From contig NZ_FRBC01000004.1 of the NCBI RefSeq assembly GCF_900142515.1, positions 107,272-171,271 on the forward strand: a stretch of 64,000 bases of DNA, written 5' to 3'. Made by a program: the position numbers and the translations under genes. The notes below the pieces were generated by a model, which saw only the letters and a list, made by a program, of their open reading frames with translations, was not told the DNA's origin and did not search any database. Source of the DNA: Pseudoselenomonas ruminantium. Lineage in GTDB: Bacteria; Bacillota; Negativicutes; Selenomonadales; Selenomonadaceae. Positions 27,635 through 35,929 of this stretch are shown piece by piece (the first letter of the stretch is position 1; every line of letters starts with the position of its first letter).

Positions 27635-28975
27635 TTATACACGAATACCCTTCAACACCCAGGTCTGCGGATGGGTAATCTTTACGTTGATGAAATCACC
27701 GGGCTGCTCATCCTGATGATCAAAGAGCACAATCTTGTTCGTGCGGGTATGGCCCGTCCAAACCGTCTCGTCGTTCTTGCTGGGACCTTCCACCATGACT
27801 TCCATCACGGAATCCAGCAGGGACTGATTGATTTCCAGACTGATTTGGTTCTGCACGGCCATCAGAGCGTTGAGGCGCTCCTTCTTCACGGCGTCATCCA
27901 CCTGGTTCTCCATCGTGGCCGCCGGCGTGCCGGAACGCTTGGAATAGATGAAGGTATACGCCGAATCATAGCGGATTTCCTTCAGGAAGTCCAGCATCTG
28001 GGCAAAGTCATCTTCCGTCTCTCCCGGAAAGCCCACAATTAGGTCCGTGGTCAGGGAAGCCTGCGGAATCCGCGCCCGGATCTTCTGCACCAGTTCCTTA
28101 TAGCTTTCCACCGTATAGACGCGGTTCATGGCCTTCAGCAGATGGTTGCTGCCATACTGCACCGGCAGATGGATATGCTCGCAGAGGTGCTCGCCTTCAG
28201 CAATGGCATCGATGACCTCATCGCTCAAGTCTTTCGGATGAGAGGTCATGAAACGCACCCTCTTGATGCCTTCTACCTTATCCACCATCTTCAGGAGTTC
28301 CGCAAAGGTGGCCAGCTTGTGATCCTTGCCGTAGGAGTTGACGTTCTGGCCCAGCAGGGTAACTTCCTTATAGCCCTGCGCGACAGCCTGCTCCACTTCC
28401 TTTACCACATCCTCGGGACGGCGGCTGCGCTCCCGGCCGCGCACATAAGGCACGATACAATAAGTACAGAAATTGTTGCAGCCATACATGATGGGAATCC
28501 ATGCCGAGAGTTTGCCCTGACGGGCAATAGGGCCGCCATCGGGCAATTCCGTCTCCGTTAGGTCAGTATCTACGATGTGACCGCGTTCCTGCTCAATTTC
28601 CTGCACGACTTTCGTCAGCTCATGCACCTTGCTGGTTCCCAGCACAAAGTCGATATGGGGTGCCCGCTTGATAAGGCTGTCGCTTTCCTTCTGGGCCATG
28701 CAACCCGTAATGCCGAAAATCAGCTGTGGATGCTTGCGCTTGAGACCCTTGATCTCACCAATCTTGCCATAGACCTTGTCTTCTGCCGTTTCCCGCACTG
28801 CACAGGTGTTGATGATGAGCAGATCCGCCTCATCCATAGCCGCATCATCAGATAGGCGCTCATAACCAATGGCAGCCAGCTGTCCCGCCATGCGCTCAGC
28901 ATCGGAAACATTCATCTGGCAGCCATAAACCAGGAATTTGACATAGTGATGTGCTTTGCCATCTATTATCTTCAT
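27635..28975 (-). CDS. miaB: tRNA-2-methylthio-N6-dimethylallyladenosine synthase MiaB
   Basis: MiaB adds a methylthio group to i6A37 of tRNAs. The 446-residue protein has the N-terminal UPF0004 domain with VYGCQMNVSDAE, INTCAVRETAE and GCMAQKES supplying three auxiliary-cluster cysteines. The radical SAM core has C-x3-C-x2-C in YGCNNFCTYCIVPYVRG, and the C-terminal TRAM domain contains VWTGHTRTNKIVLF. Full length is present. It precedes mutS on the same strand, a common Firmicute order, but a hairpin separates them. Confidence 0.96.
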   Translation of the reverse strand: MKIIDGKAHHYVKFLVYGCQMNVSDAERMAGQLAAIGYERLSDDAAMDEADLLIINTCAVRETAEDKVYGKIGEIKGLKRKHPQLIFGITGCMAQKESDSLIKRAPHIDFVLGTSKVHELTKVVQEIEQERGHIVDTDLTETELPDGGPIARQGKLSAWIPIMYGCNNFCTYCIVPYVRGRERSRRPEDVVKEVEQAVAQGYKEVTLLGQNVNSYGKDHKLATFAELLKMVDKVEGIKRVRFMTSHPKDLSDEVIDAIAEGEHLCEHIHLPVQYGSNHLLKAMNRVYTVESYKELVQKIRARIPQASLTTDLIVGFPGETEDDFAQMLDFLKEIRYDSAYTFIYSKRSGTPAATMENQVDDAVKKERLNALMAVQNQISLEINQSLLDSVMEVMVEGPSKNDETVWTGHTRTNKIVLFDHQDEQPGDFINVKITHPQTWVLKGIRV

Positions 28976-29072
28976 ACTTGCTTATTCAGTCCTTTTGTAA
29001 AATATAACTCAATAAAATATTGTAACAAAAGAACCCTCTTTTGTCCATGAAAAAAGAGCATACCATCTTCTT

Positions 29073-29801
29073 TTACGATAGCATTTGCCAGTGCATTTTT
29101 TTCATCAGCCAGGCAATGATCTTATCCGATGCCGGTGTAAGCAGCATCCAGCTGAGCACGATAAGATTCACACTGGCTGCTCCCACTGCGATATCCGTAA
29201 ACCAGTGGGCCCCGGACATGACTCTGGGCAAAGAGAACAGCACGACAACCATGAGCCCGGCCATGAACGTGCGCCAGCCAAAATAGCGCAGCATGTAGAA
29301 ACAGAAAATAAGCAGGCACATGCCATGGTCTCCGGGAAAGCTGGAACTTGACCAATCCTTGGCTGGCCAGCCGGTAAGCTCCGACACCCGCAGCACAGGT
29401 GTCCCCAAATCCGTGAAGAACATGGTAGGACTGGGCCGCTCCACATTCCAGGCCAGATCGAACTGCTTGCCGATAACCGCCGTCAGCAGGATAACCACTC
29501 CCATGCATAGCATCCACCGCCGCCCGGCCTTGTCCATCTTCCGGTAATGCCAGCCAAAGATAGCCAGCATGCTCAGGAAACTGATGGTGTCAAAAACGCG
29601 CAGATTGGTAAACGCTACCACATAACGGAAAGCCAGATTCTCCCCCAACCATCCATTGAAAAAGAAAAATACGTTCTGGTCGATAACCGGCCAAAAGCCC
29701 TGCATGTCCCCCCCATACCGGCAGACGCTCCAACTGAAAAACAGCCCCATCCCCAACAGATTAAGCATGATGATCAGTGGTATTCGTTTCGTAGGAAACA
29801 A
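29073..29801 (-). CDS. PAP2-family membrane phosphatase
   Basis: A 242-residue membrane phosphatase with about six hydrophobic segments. The three PAP2 motifs are KQFDLAWNVERP (K-x6-RP type), SFPGDHGMC in place of the usual P-S-G-H, and LPRVMSGAHWFTDI (R-x5-H-x3-D). The catalytic histidines and aspartate are kept, but PGDH is an unusual spelling of motif 2. Substrates could be undecaprenyl pyrophosphate or phosphatidate; context does not decide. The annotated start is TTG 29801, which is too close to its GGAG site, so the true start may be ATG 29768 or another nearby codon. It lies downstream of the propionate cluster behind a hairpin. Confidence 0.85.
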   Translation of the reverse strand: MFPTKRIPLIIMLNLLGMGLFFSWSVCRYGGDMQGFWPVIDQNVFFFFNGWLGENLAFRYVVAFTNLRVFDTISFLSMLAIFGWHYRKMDKAGRRWMLCMGVVILLTAVIGKQFDLAWNVERPSPTMFFTDLGTPVLRVSELTGWPAKDWSSSSFPGDHGMCLLIFCFYMLRYFGWRTFMAGLMVVVLFSLPRVMSGAHWFTDIAVGAASVNLIVLSWMLLTPASDKIIAWLMKKMHWQMLS

Positions 29802-29842
29802 CTCCTTTAAAGTTTTTTTGTTTTATCAGTATAACATAAATC

Positions 29843-29872
29843 AGCGGCAACGGAAAATCTACCGTTGCCGCT
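29843..29872 (-). terminator. Likely terminator of the propionate cluster
   Basis: AGCGGCAACGG pairs with CCGTTGCCGCT around eight bases. The T-run on the minus strand is poor. Confidence 0.55.
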
Positions 29873-29898
29873 AAATCTTATCATAACCGACCGTTCAA

Positions 29899-30315
29899 TC
29901 AGTCGCGCTGGCAAAGTTCCAGCAGTACGCCATGAGAAGCTTTCGGATGAACGAAAGCAATCTTAGCGCCGCCAGCACCTTTGCGAGGCTTTTCGTCAAT
30001 CAGGCGCACACCTTTTTCCTTGAGGTCAGCCAGAGCTGCTTCGAGGTTATCCACACGCAGGGCAATGTGCTGGATGCCGCCGCGGCCGCCATTCTTTTCG
30101 ATGAACTTGGCAATCGGGGAATCATCAGCCGTAGCTGCAAGCAGTTCAATCTCACTGCCATTCGGGGTCGGGAAGAAGCCCGTGGTCACTTTCTGCTCCT
30201 CAACGGTTTCCTCACCATTGTTGGGCAGGCCCAGCATATCGCCCCAGAAGGAACCCACTTCCTTGAGGTCACCAACAGCAATACCGATATGGTCTACACC
30301 TAATACCTTAAACAT
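29899..30315 (-). CDS. mce: Methylmalonyl-CoA epimerase
   Basis: The enzyme interconverts (R)- and (S)-methylmalonyl-CoA between mutase and decarboxylase or carboxylase steps of propionate formation. The 138-residue protein is a glyoxalase-fold member with VDHIGIAVGDLKE at the start, GGRGGIQHIALRVDN in the middle and a C-terminal HGVLLELCQRD. The histidines and glutamate of the metal site lie in these three blocks. ATG 30315 follows GGAGG. It is the last gene of a minus-strand run CoA-transferase, mutase large subunit, B12 subunit, meaB, mce. Confidence 0.95.
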   Translation of the reverse strand: MFKVLGVDHIGIAVGDLKEVGSFWGDMLGLPNNGEETVEEQKVTTGFFPTPNGSEIELLAATADDSPIAKFIEKNGGRGGIQHIALRVDNLEAALADLKEKGVRLIDEKPRKGAGGAKIAFVHPKASHGVLLELCQRD

Positions 30316-30345
30316 GATTCATACCTCCTAAAATAATCGATTACA

Positions 30346-31287
30346 TTATTTTTTCAACATCTCGTCCATCAAATCCCCTACTACCGTATAGGGATCGGTA
30401 TCATGAGCGCGAATCTTTTCCACAAAGGCATCCAAACGGCCGCTATCCACAATCTGTCTCTTGACGTGATTGTTGATGCCGCTGTTCAGGATGTCGAGCA
30501 TTTCATCACGGGTGCGCTTCGTGCGGCGCTTGGTGAGTTCACCATTGCCTTCGATATACGCCCTGTGCTTTTCTACAGTACCAATCAGCTCTTCAATGCC
30601 CTCATTCTGACTGGCAATCACCTTGGTAATGGGCGGCCGCCAGTCGGTCATGAAGCTGTCCAAATCCAGCATCATATTGATTTCCCGCACCAATTTGTCC
30701 GCCCCGTCAAGGTCAGATTTATTGATGCAGTACAGATCACCAATCTCTAAGATACCAGCCTTGATGGCCTGGATATCATCCCCCATGCCGGGAATCAATA
30801 CAACCATCGTGGTGTCGGCGGCTTTGACGATATCCACCTCCGACTGGCCTACACCAACGGTCTCGACGATGATGATGTCCTTTCCGAAAGCATCCATGGC
30901 CTTTACGGCATCAGCAGTCTTATGGGATAACCCTCCCAGACTGCCACGGGTGCCCATACTACGGATAAAGACTCCCTCGTCAAGTGTCAGGTCATTCATA
31001 CGGATACGATCCCCTAAGATGGCACCGCCGGTAAAGGGGCTGGTTGGATCCACCGCCACAATGCCCACGGTCTTGCCCTGGGCTCGATAAGCCCGGGTGA
31101 TCTTATCCGTCAGGGTACTCTTGCCTGCTCCTGGTGGCCCGGTAATCCCCAGCACATACGCATGTCCGGTATGTGAATAGATTTCCTTCATAATTTCCGT
31201 GGCTTCAGGATATTCGTTTTCAATGGCGGTAATGGCCCTTGAAAGCGCCAGACGATTGCCCTTGAGTAATTCTTTTGCTATATCCAA
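30346..31287 (-). CDS. meaB: MeaB, mutase-associated GTPase chaperone
   Basis: MeaB protects and reloads the B12 cofactor of methylmalonyl-CoA mutase, using GTP. The 313-residue protein is a G3E/SIMIBI GTPase with the P-loop GITGPPGAGKST near 46-57, VDPTSPFTGGAILGDRIRM as switch region, and ETVGVGQSEVD in the switch II/Walker B area. NKSDLDGA is the guanine-specificity motif. It starts at TTG 31287, with GAGGTGGTG upstream. It sits between the B12-binding subunit and the epimerase, as expected for its role. Confidence 0.95.
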   Translation of the reverse strand: MDIAKELLKGNRLALSRAITAIENEYPEATEIMKEIYSHTGHAYVLGITGPPGAGKSTLTDKITRAYRAQGKTVGIVAVDPTSPFTGGAILGDRIRMNDLTLDEGVFIRSMGTRGSLGGLSHKTADAVKAMDAFGKDIIIVETVGVGQSEVDIVKAADTTMVVLIPGMGDDIQAIKAGILEIGDLYCINKSDLDGADKLVREINMMLDLDSFMTDWRPPITKVIASQNEGIEELIGTVEKHRAYIEGNGELTKRRTKRTRDEMLDILNSGINNHVKRQIVDSGRLDAFVEKIRAHDTDPYTVVGDLMDEMLKK

Positions 31288-31387
31288 CTTGTCACCACCT
31301 CTCGGTAGTAATGCAAGAAAATAGTGTCAGGGAGGAAAGCTCATCTCAGCCAGCTTCCCCCTCCTAACACTTACTTGTCCCGCTTAA

Positions 31388-31783
31388 TTAGAGCTTTACA
31401 TTTTCCTTGATGAAGTTGACCACATCGCTGGTCGGGGTGCCCGGCGTGAATACTTCGGCTACGCCAGCTTCCTTGAGGGCCGGGATATCGCCATCAGGAA
31501 TAACGCCGCCGCCGATGATGAGTGTATCGGTCATGCCATTGCCACGGATGAGGTCAACGACTTTCGGGAAGAGGTGACCATGTGCACCAGACAGGATGCT
31601 CATCGCAACAACATTGACATCTTCCTGCAGGGCAGCTTCGGCAATCTGTTCCGGAGTCTGGCGCAGGCCCGTGTAGATAACTTCAAAGCCGGCATCACGC
31701 AGGGCACGGGCAACAACTTTTGCACCGCGGTCATGGCCATCAAGGCCCGGTTTGGCAACAAGAACTCTGATTTTCTTTTCCAT
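31388..31783 (-). CDS. Methylmalonyl-CoA mutase, separate B12-binding subunit
   Basis: A 131-residue stand-alone cobalamin-binding domain with the motif D-x-H-x-x-G in [10 protein letters not shown] (the histidine ligates cobalt), the [12 protein letters not shown] loop and [10 protein letters not shown]. It is the C-terminal domain of classical mutases split into its own polypeptide, so the active enzyme should be a two-chain complex with the neighbouring 549-residue subunit. ATG 31783 has GGAGG; a TTG five codons earlier is less likely. It lies between the catalytic subunit and meaB. Confidence 0.94.
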   Translation of the reverse strand: MEKKIRVLVAKPGLDGHDRGAKVVARALRDAGFEVIYTGLRQTPEQIAEAALQEDVNVVAMSILSGAHGHLFPKVVDLIRGNGMTDTLIIGGGVIPDGDIPALKEAGVAEVFTPGTPTSDVVNFIKENVKL

Positions 31784-31828
31784 TTTGTATTCCTCCAAGC
31801 TAAACGCTATATTACGATTTGCTTTTAA

Positions 31829-33478
31829 TTACAGGCTGACATGAGCTTCGTATTCGCCGAAGACTTCACGCATGACGTTGCAGATTTCACCGAGCGTTGC
31901 GTAGGTCTTGACAGCGGCGAGAATGTGCGGCATAAGGTTTTCGTTTTCGTCCTGGCAAGCCGTCTTGAGGTCAGCCAGAGCAGCTTTAACAGCCTCGTTG
32001 TCGCGTTTTTCCTTCATGGCGTTGACTTTAGCCTTCTGGCGTTCGCCAACAGCTTCATCAACCTTCAGCAGATCTTTTGGAGGTTCTTCATTTTCCATCT
32101 GGAATTTGTTGACACCAACGATGGTGCGGGCACCGGATTCAACATCCATCTGCCATTTATAAGCGGAATCCTGGATTTCTTTCTGGATGTAGCCCTTTTC
32201 GATAGCAGCAACAGCACCGCCCATATCGTCAATCTTCTTGATGTAATCCCAAGCTTCAGCCTCGATCTTATCCGTCATAGCTTCTACATAGTAGGAACCA
32301 GCCAGCGGGTCGATGACATCAGCCAGACCGCTTTCATAAGCCACGATCTGCTGCGTGCGCAGAGCAATCGTAACGGATTCCTGCGTCGGCAGAGCCAGAG
32401 CTTCATCGCGGGAGTTGGTGTGCAGGGACTGCGTACCACCCATAACAGCAGCGGCCGTCTGCAGAGCAACACGGACAATGTTGTTGTTCGGCTGCTGAGC
32501 CGTCAGCATGGAGCCGGCAGTCTGAGTGTGGAAACGCAGCATCATGGATTTATCTTTTTCAGCATGGAAGCGTTCCTTCATGACTTTCGCCCAAATACGG
32601 CGGGAAGCACGGAACTTGGCAACTTCTTCGAGCACGTTGTTGTGTGCGTTCCAGAAGAAGGACAGGCGGCCAGCGAAATCGTCGATTTTCAGGCCAGCTT
32701 TGATAGCAGCTTCGCAATAAGCGATACCATCAGCGATGGTGAAAGCGATTTCCTGCGCTGCCGTGGAACCTGCTTCACGGATATGGTAACCGGAGATGGA
32801 AATCGTGTTCCATTTCGGTACGTTCTGGGAGCAGTATTCAAAGATATTCGTGATCAGACGCATGGACGGGCGCGGAGGGAAGATATACGTGCCGCGGGCT
32901 GCGTATTCTTTCAGGATATCGTTCTGAATCGTACCACGGAGCTGGTCAGCAGGAACCCCCTGCTTCTCAGCCACAGCGATATACATGGCCAAAAGGACCG
33001 AAGCCGGTGCATTGATGGTCATGGACGTGGAAACCTTGCCCAGATCGATCTGGTCAAAGAGCGTTTCCATATCAGCCAGGGAGTCGATGGCTACGCCAAC
33101 CTTACCGACTTCACCTTCGGAAATCGGGTCAGTGGAATCATAACCGATCTGCGTCGGCAGGTCGAAGGCGCAGGACAGGCCCGTAGCACCGTTCTCGATC
33201 AGCATGCGATAGCGCTTGTTGGATTCTTCTGCCGTGGAAAAACCGGCATACATACGCATGGTCCAAAAACGACCACGATACATCGTCGGCTGTACACCAC
33301 GGGTGAAAGGATAAACGCCCGGGAAGCTGATCTCGTCCGCATAGTCATCACCTTTGATATCCAGCGGCGTATAAAGACGCTGCTCCGGCAGATGGGGACG
33401 TTCCGGGAAACGTGCTACTGCTTTTTCGACTTTAGCCTGGTATTTGGCCAGCTCAGCCTGAATTTTTTCCGTGCTCAT
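31829..33478 (-). CDS. Methylmalonyl-CoA mutase, catalytic (large) subunit
   Basis: The TIM-barrel subunit converts succinyl-CoA to (R)-methylmalonyl-CoA, on the way to propionate. The 549-residue protein has the N-terminal [20 protein letters not shown] block, [19 protein letters not shown] with CoA/substrate contacts, [19 protein letters not shown], and [20 protein letters not shown]. It lacks its own B12 domain, which the adjacent gene supplies. The two-gene arrangement is known from archaea and various Firmicutes. ATG 33478 has GGAGG. Confidence 0.95.
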   Translation of the reverse strand: MSTEKIQAELAKYQAKVEKAVARFPERPHLPEQRLYTPLDIKGDDYADEISFPGVYPFTRGVQPTMYRGRFWTMRMYAGFSTAEESNKRYRMLIENGATGLSCAFDLPTQIGYDSTDPISEGEVGKVGVAIDSLADMETLFDQIDLGKVSTSMTINAPASVLLAMYIAVAEKQGVPADQLRGTIQNDILKEYAARGTYIFPPRPSMRLITNIFEYCSQNVPKWNTISISGYHIREAGSTAAQEIAFTIADGIAYCEAAIKAGLKIDDFAGRLSFFWNAHNNVLEEVAKFRASRRIWAKVMKERFHAEKDKSMMLRFHTQTAGSMLTAQQPNNNIVRVALQTAAAVMGGTQSLHTNSRDEALALPTQESVTIALRTQQIVAYESGLADVIDPLAGSYYVEAMTDKIEAEAWDYIKKIDDMGGAVAAIEKGYIQKEIQDSAYKWQMDVESGARTIVGVNKFQMENEEPPKDLLKVDEAVGERQKAKVNAMKEKRDNEAVKAALADLKTACQDENENLMPHILAAVKTYATLGEICNVMREVFGEYEAHVSL

Positions 33479-33528
33479 TAGGATATACCTCCTGCTTCAT
33501 TCAGTTAAATCTATCTATATATTTTGTA

Positions 33529-35034
33529 TTAGTCTTTCATCATGCTGCCATTGGCCACGAATCTCTCATGGAAAGACAGAGCCTCTTCGAGGATATGCGG
33601 CGTATTGGCATGATGGGTTGCTTCGGTTGCTCTCTCGAAGTAATCCAGCAGAATCGGACGATAGTCCGGATGGGCGCAGTTATTGATGATTTCCAAAGCG
33701 CGCTCACGCGGAGCCTTGCCACGGAGATCGGCAATACCCTGTTCCGTGATGATGATGTCCACATCGTGTTCCGTGTGGTCGATATGGGAGCACATCGGCA
33801 CAACTGCGGAAATCTTGCCGCCCTTGGCAATGGACGGCGTATAGAAGATGGTAAGATATGCGTTGCGGGCAAAGTCGCCGCTGCCGCCGATACCGTTCAT
33901 CATCTTGGTACCCGTGATATGCGTGGAGTTGACATTACCGTAGATATCCACTTCGATAGCCGTGTTCATGGCGATAACGCCGAGACGGTGAACGACTTCC
34001 GGGCTGTTGGAGATTTCTTCCGGACGCAGCAACAGATACTTCTTGTATTTGGCCACATCCTTATAGAAACGTGCCATGCCTTCCGGCGATGGGCTGAAAG
34101 CCGTACCAGAGGCAATCAGCAGCTTGCCGGCATCGATGAGGTCGAGCATGCCGTCCTGGATTACTTCGGTGTAGACCGTCAGATCCTTGAGGTCGGAATC
34201 TACGAACCCTGCCATAACAGCGTTGGCTACGTTGCCGACACCAGACTGCAGCGGCAGCAGGTTCTTCGGCATGCGGCCGGCTTCCACTTCCTTCTTGAGG
34301 AAGTCCAGCGTGAACTGGCTCATCTTGCGGGAATCCTCATCAATCGCCTTCAGCGGACGCGTATGGTCAGGAATATCGCAGGGAACGATGTATTTGATCT
34401 TATCCGGCGTGCAGGGGATATAAGGCGTACCTACACGATCCGTAGCCTTGACGATGGGAATGGGCAGGCGGTTTGGCGGATCCATCGGGATATACACATC
34501 ATGCATGCCCTCAAGTTCCAGCGGCTGGGAAGTATTGACTTCCACGATGACCGTATCGGCGCTCTGCACATAGGAAGCAGCATTGCCTAGGGATGTCGTC
34601 GGGATAATATTGCCTTCTTCCGTAATGGCACAGGCCTCTACCACTGCCACATCCACTTTGCCAAGATAGCCGCAACGGCTGAGCTGGGCTGACTCGGAAA
34701 GATGCAGATCCAGATAATCTACAGAACCGTCGTTGATTTCATTGCGCAGATCCTTATCCGTCTGGTAGGGTAAACGCTTCTTGATACCATGAACTTTGGC
34801 CAATGCCTCATCCAGCTCTGGGCCTGTGGAAGCTCCCGTCCAGAGGTTAATGGTGAACGGCTCTTTCTTCATCCGTTCAGCTAATGCCAGTGGAATGGCT
34901 TTCGGATATGCCGAGGCTGTAAAACCACTGGTTGCAACATTCATGCCTTCTTTGAAAAAAGCTGCTGCTTCTTCCGCCGTGACAATCTTGCTCTGCAACT
35001 CTTTGTTGCGCACGCGGTCGAGAATATCAATCAT
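33529..35034 (-). CDS. Succinate/acetate-type CoA-transferase (acetyl-CoA hydrolase/transferase family)
   Basis: Moves CoA between propionyl-CoA (or acetyl-CoA) and succinate, saving the energy of the thioester at the end of propionate production. The 501-residue protein belongs to the acetyl-CoA hydrolase/transferase family. It shows AYPKAIPLALAERMKKEPF, a middle domain with PMDPPNRLPIPIVKATDRVG, and the acyl-CoA-binding block MNGIGGSGDFARNAYL. The start ATG 35034 has GAGGGAGGA just before it; an in-frame ATG at 35121 has none. It is the first gene of the propionate cluster, so it probably receives the promoter in 35122-35245. Confidence 0.92.
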   Translation of the reverse strand: MIDILDRVRNKELQSKIVTAEEAAAFFKEGMNVATSGFTASAYPKAIPLALAERMKKEPFTINLWTGASTGPELDEALAKVHGIKKRLPYQTDKDLRNEINDGSVDYLDLHLSESAQLSRCGYLGKVDVAVVEACAITEEGNIIPTTSLGNAASYVQSADTVIVEVNTSQPLELEGMHDVYIPMDPPNRLPIPIVKATDRVGTPYIPCTPDKIKYIVPCDIPDHTRPLKAIDEDSRKMSQFTLDFLKKEVEAGRMPKNLLPLQSGVGNVANAVMAGFVDSDLKDLTVYTEVIQDGMLDLIDAGKLLIASGTAFSPSPEGMARFYKDVAKYKKYLLLRPEEISNSPEVVHRLGVIAMNTAIEVDIYGNVNSTHITGTKMMNGIGGSGDFARNAYLTIFYTPSIAKGGKISAVVPMCSHIDHTEHDVDIIITEQGIADLRGKAPRERALEIINNCAHPDYRPILLDYFERATEATHHANTPHILEEALSFHERFVANGSMMKD

Positions 35035-35146
35035 GAAAAATCCTCCCTCATCAGTGCCGACCCATCTTCGGTTCCGGCAACAGATTTTAATAACACGGGC
35101 TCGACATAATAGATAAATCATAACTATGATTACCTTTTTTTCATCA

Positions 35147-35172
35147 ATGATAACACAAGGTTATCGTTATCA
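35147..35172. promoter_or_regulatory. Candidate operator upstream of the propionate cluster
   Basis: TGATAAC and GTTATCA form an inverted repeat 11 bases apart in the AT-rich stretch 35122-35220, which also contains several further ATGAT/ATCAT repeats. It lies about 115 bases upstream of the CoA-transferase start. No regulator can be assigned; it does not match the usual Rex box (TTGTGAAnnnnnnTTCACAA). Confidence 0.35.
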
Positions 35173-35243
35173 TGAATTATAATCATAGATTATCGTACTA
35201 CTATGTATTGATTATGCCCCACGACCTATGTTAGCACGAAAAG

Positions 35244-35275
35244 AAAACGCCGTCAAGATAACTTGACGGCGTTTT
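35244..35275. terminator. Terminator after rex
   Basis: AAAACGCCGTCAAG pairs with CTTGACGGCGTTTT around four bases; T-runs exist on both sides. Confidence 0.88.
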
Positions 35276-35296
35276 TGCCACATTTATGAAAATTTC

Positions 35297-35929
35297 TTAT
35301 TGCTTTCTCGTGATGTGATAGGAAAGGCTGCTGAGTCCTACCGACAGATCTTCGTTGACAATATGCATGGAACTTGGCACTTCCATCTTGATGGGGGCAA
35401 AATTCCAGATACCCTTGACACCGGCAGCCACCAGCTTATCCGCCACTCCTTGGGCAAAGGCTGCAGGCACGGCAATGATGCCGATATGGATATGGCGCTC
35501 CTGCACGATCTGTTCCAAATTCGCCACATCCTCCACCTTGATATGGTTCACCGTGGTACCGATAACCTCCGGGTCTTCATCAAAGAGAGCCACCAAATTG
35601 AAGCCTAATGTAACAAAATTATGGAAGTTCGCCAGTGCCGCCCCCAGATGACCGATACCTACAATGGCGATATTCCAATGGTTATCCAGCCCTAAAATAT
35701 CGCCCACATTACGCTTGAGTTCGTTGACATAATAGCCCACACCCTTTTTGCCGAACTGGCCGAAGGATGCCAGATCTTTGCGGATCTGTTCCGGGGTGAT
35801 TCCCAAGCGGCGTCCCAGCTCATCCGAGGAAATGATATCCTTGCCCTCATCCTGCGCCAGCCGCAGTGTACGGAAATACAGGGGCAGCCGGTCAATGGTC
35901 GCCTTTGATATGTTCACCTGACTTTTCAT
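35297..35929 (-). CDS. rex: Redox-sensing transcriptional repressor Rex
   Basis: Rex represses fermentation and respiration genes until NADH builds up. The 210-residue protein has a winged-helix DNA-binding part (about 10-80: ATIDRLPLYFRTL, RLGITPEQIRKDLA SFG-type recognition region) and a Rossmann domain with VGIGHLGAALA, which binds NAD(H). A C-terminal swapped helix follows (LSSLSYHITRKQ). ATG 35929 follows AGGCAGAGG. The start lies 38 bases inside the end of the O-antigen ligase gene, in another frame, so rex is translationally coupled to it. The same frame stays open 62 codons further upstream, but that part antiparallels the tail of the ligase and has no ribosome site. Confidence 0.95.
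   Translation of the reverse strand: MKSQVNISKATIDRLPLYFRTLRLAQDEGKDIISSDELGRRLGITPEQIRKDLASFGQFGKKGVGYYVNELKRNVGDILGLDNHWNIAIVGIGHLGAALANFHNFVTLGFNLVALFDEDPEVIGTTVNHIKVEDVANLEQIVQERHIHIGIIAVPAAFAQGVADKLVAAGVKGIWNFAPIKMEVPSSMHIVNEDLSVGLSSLSYHITRKQ

Noticed and set aside
31841-33481. 546-residue plus-strand frame opposite the mutase gene
   Set aside because: Full-length antisense shadow of a highly conserved gene; no family match.
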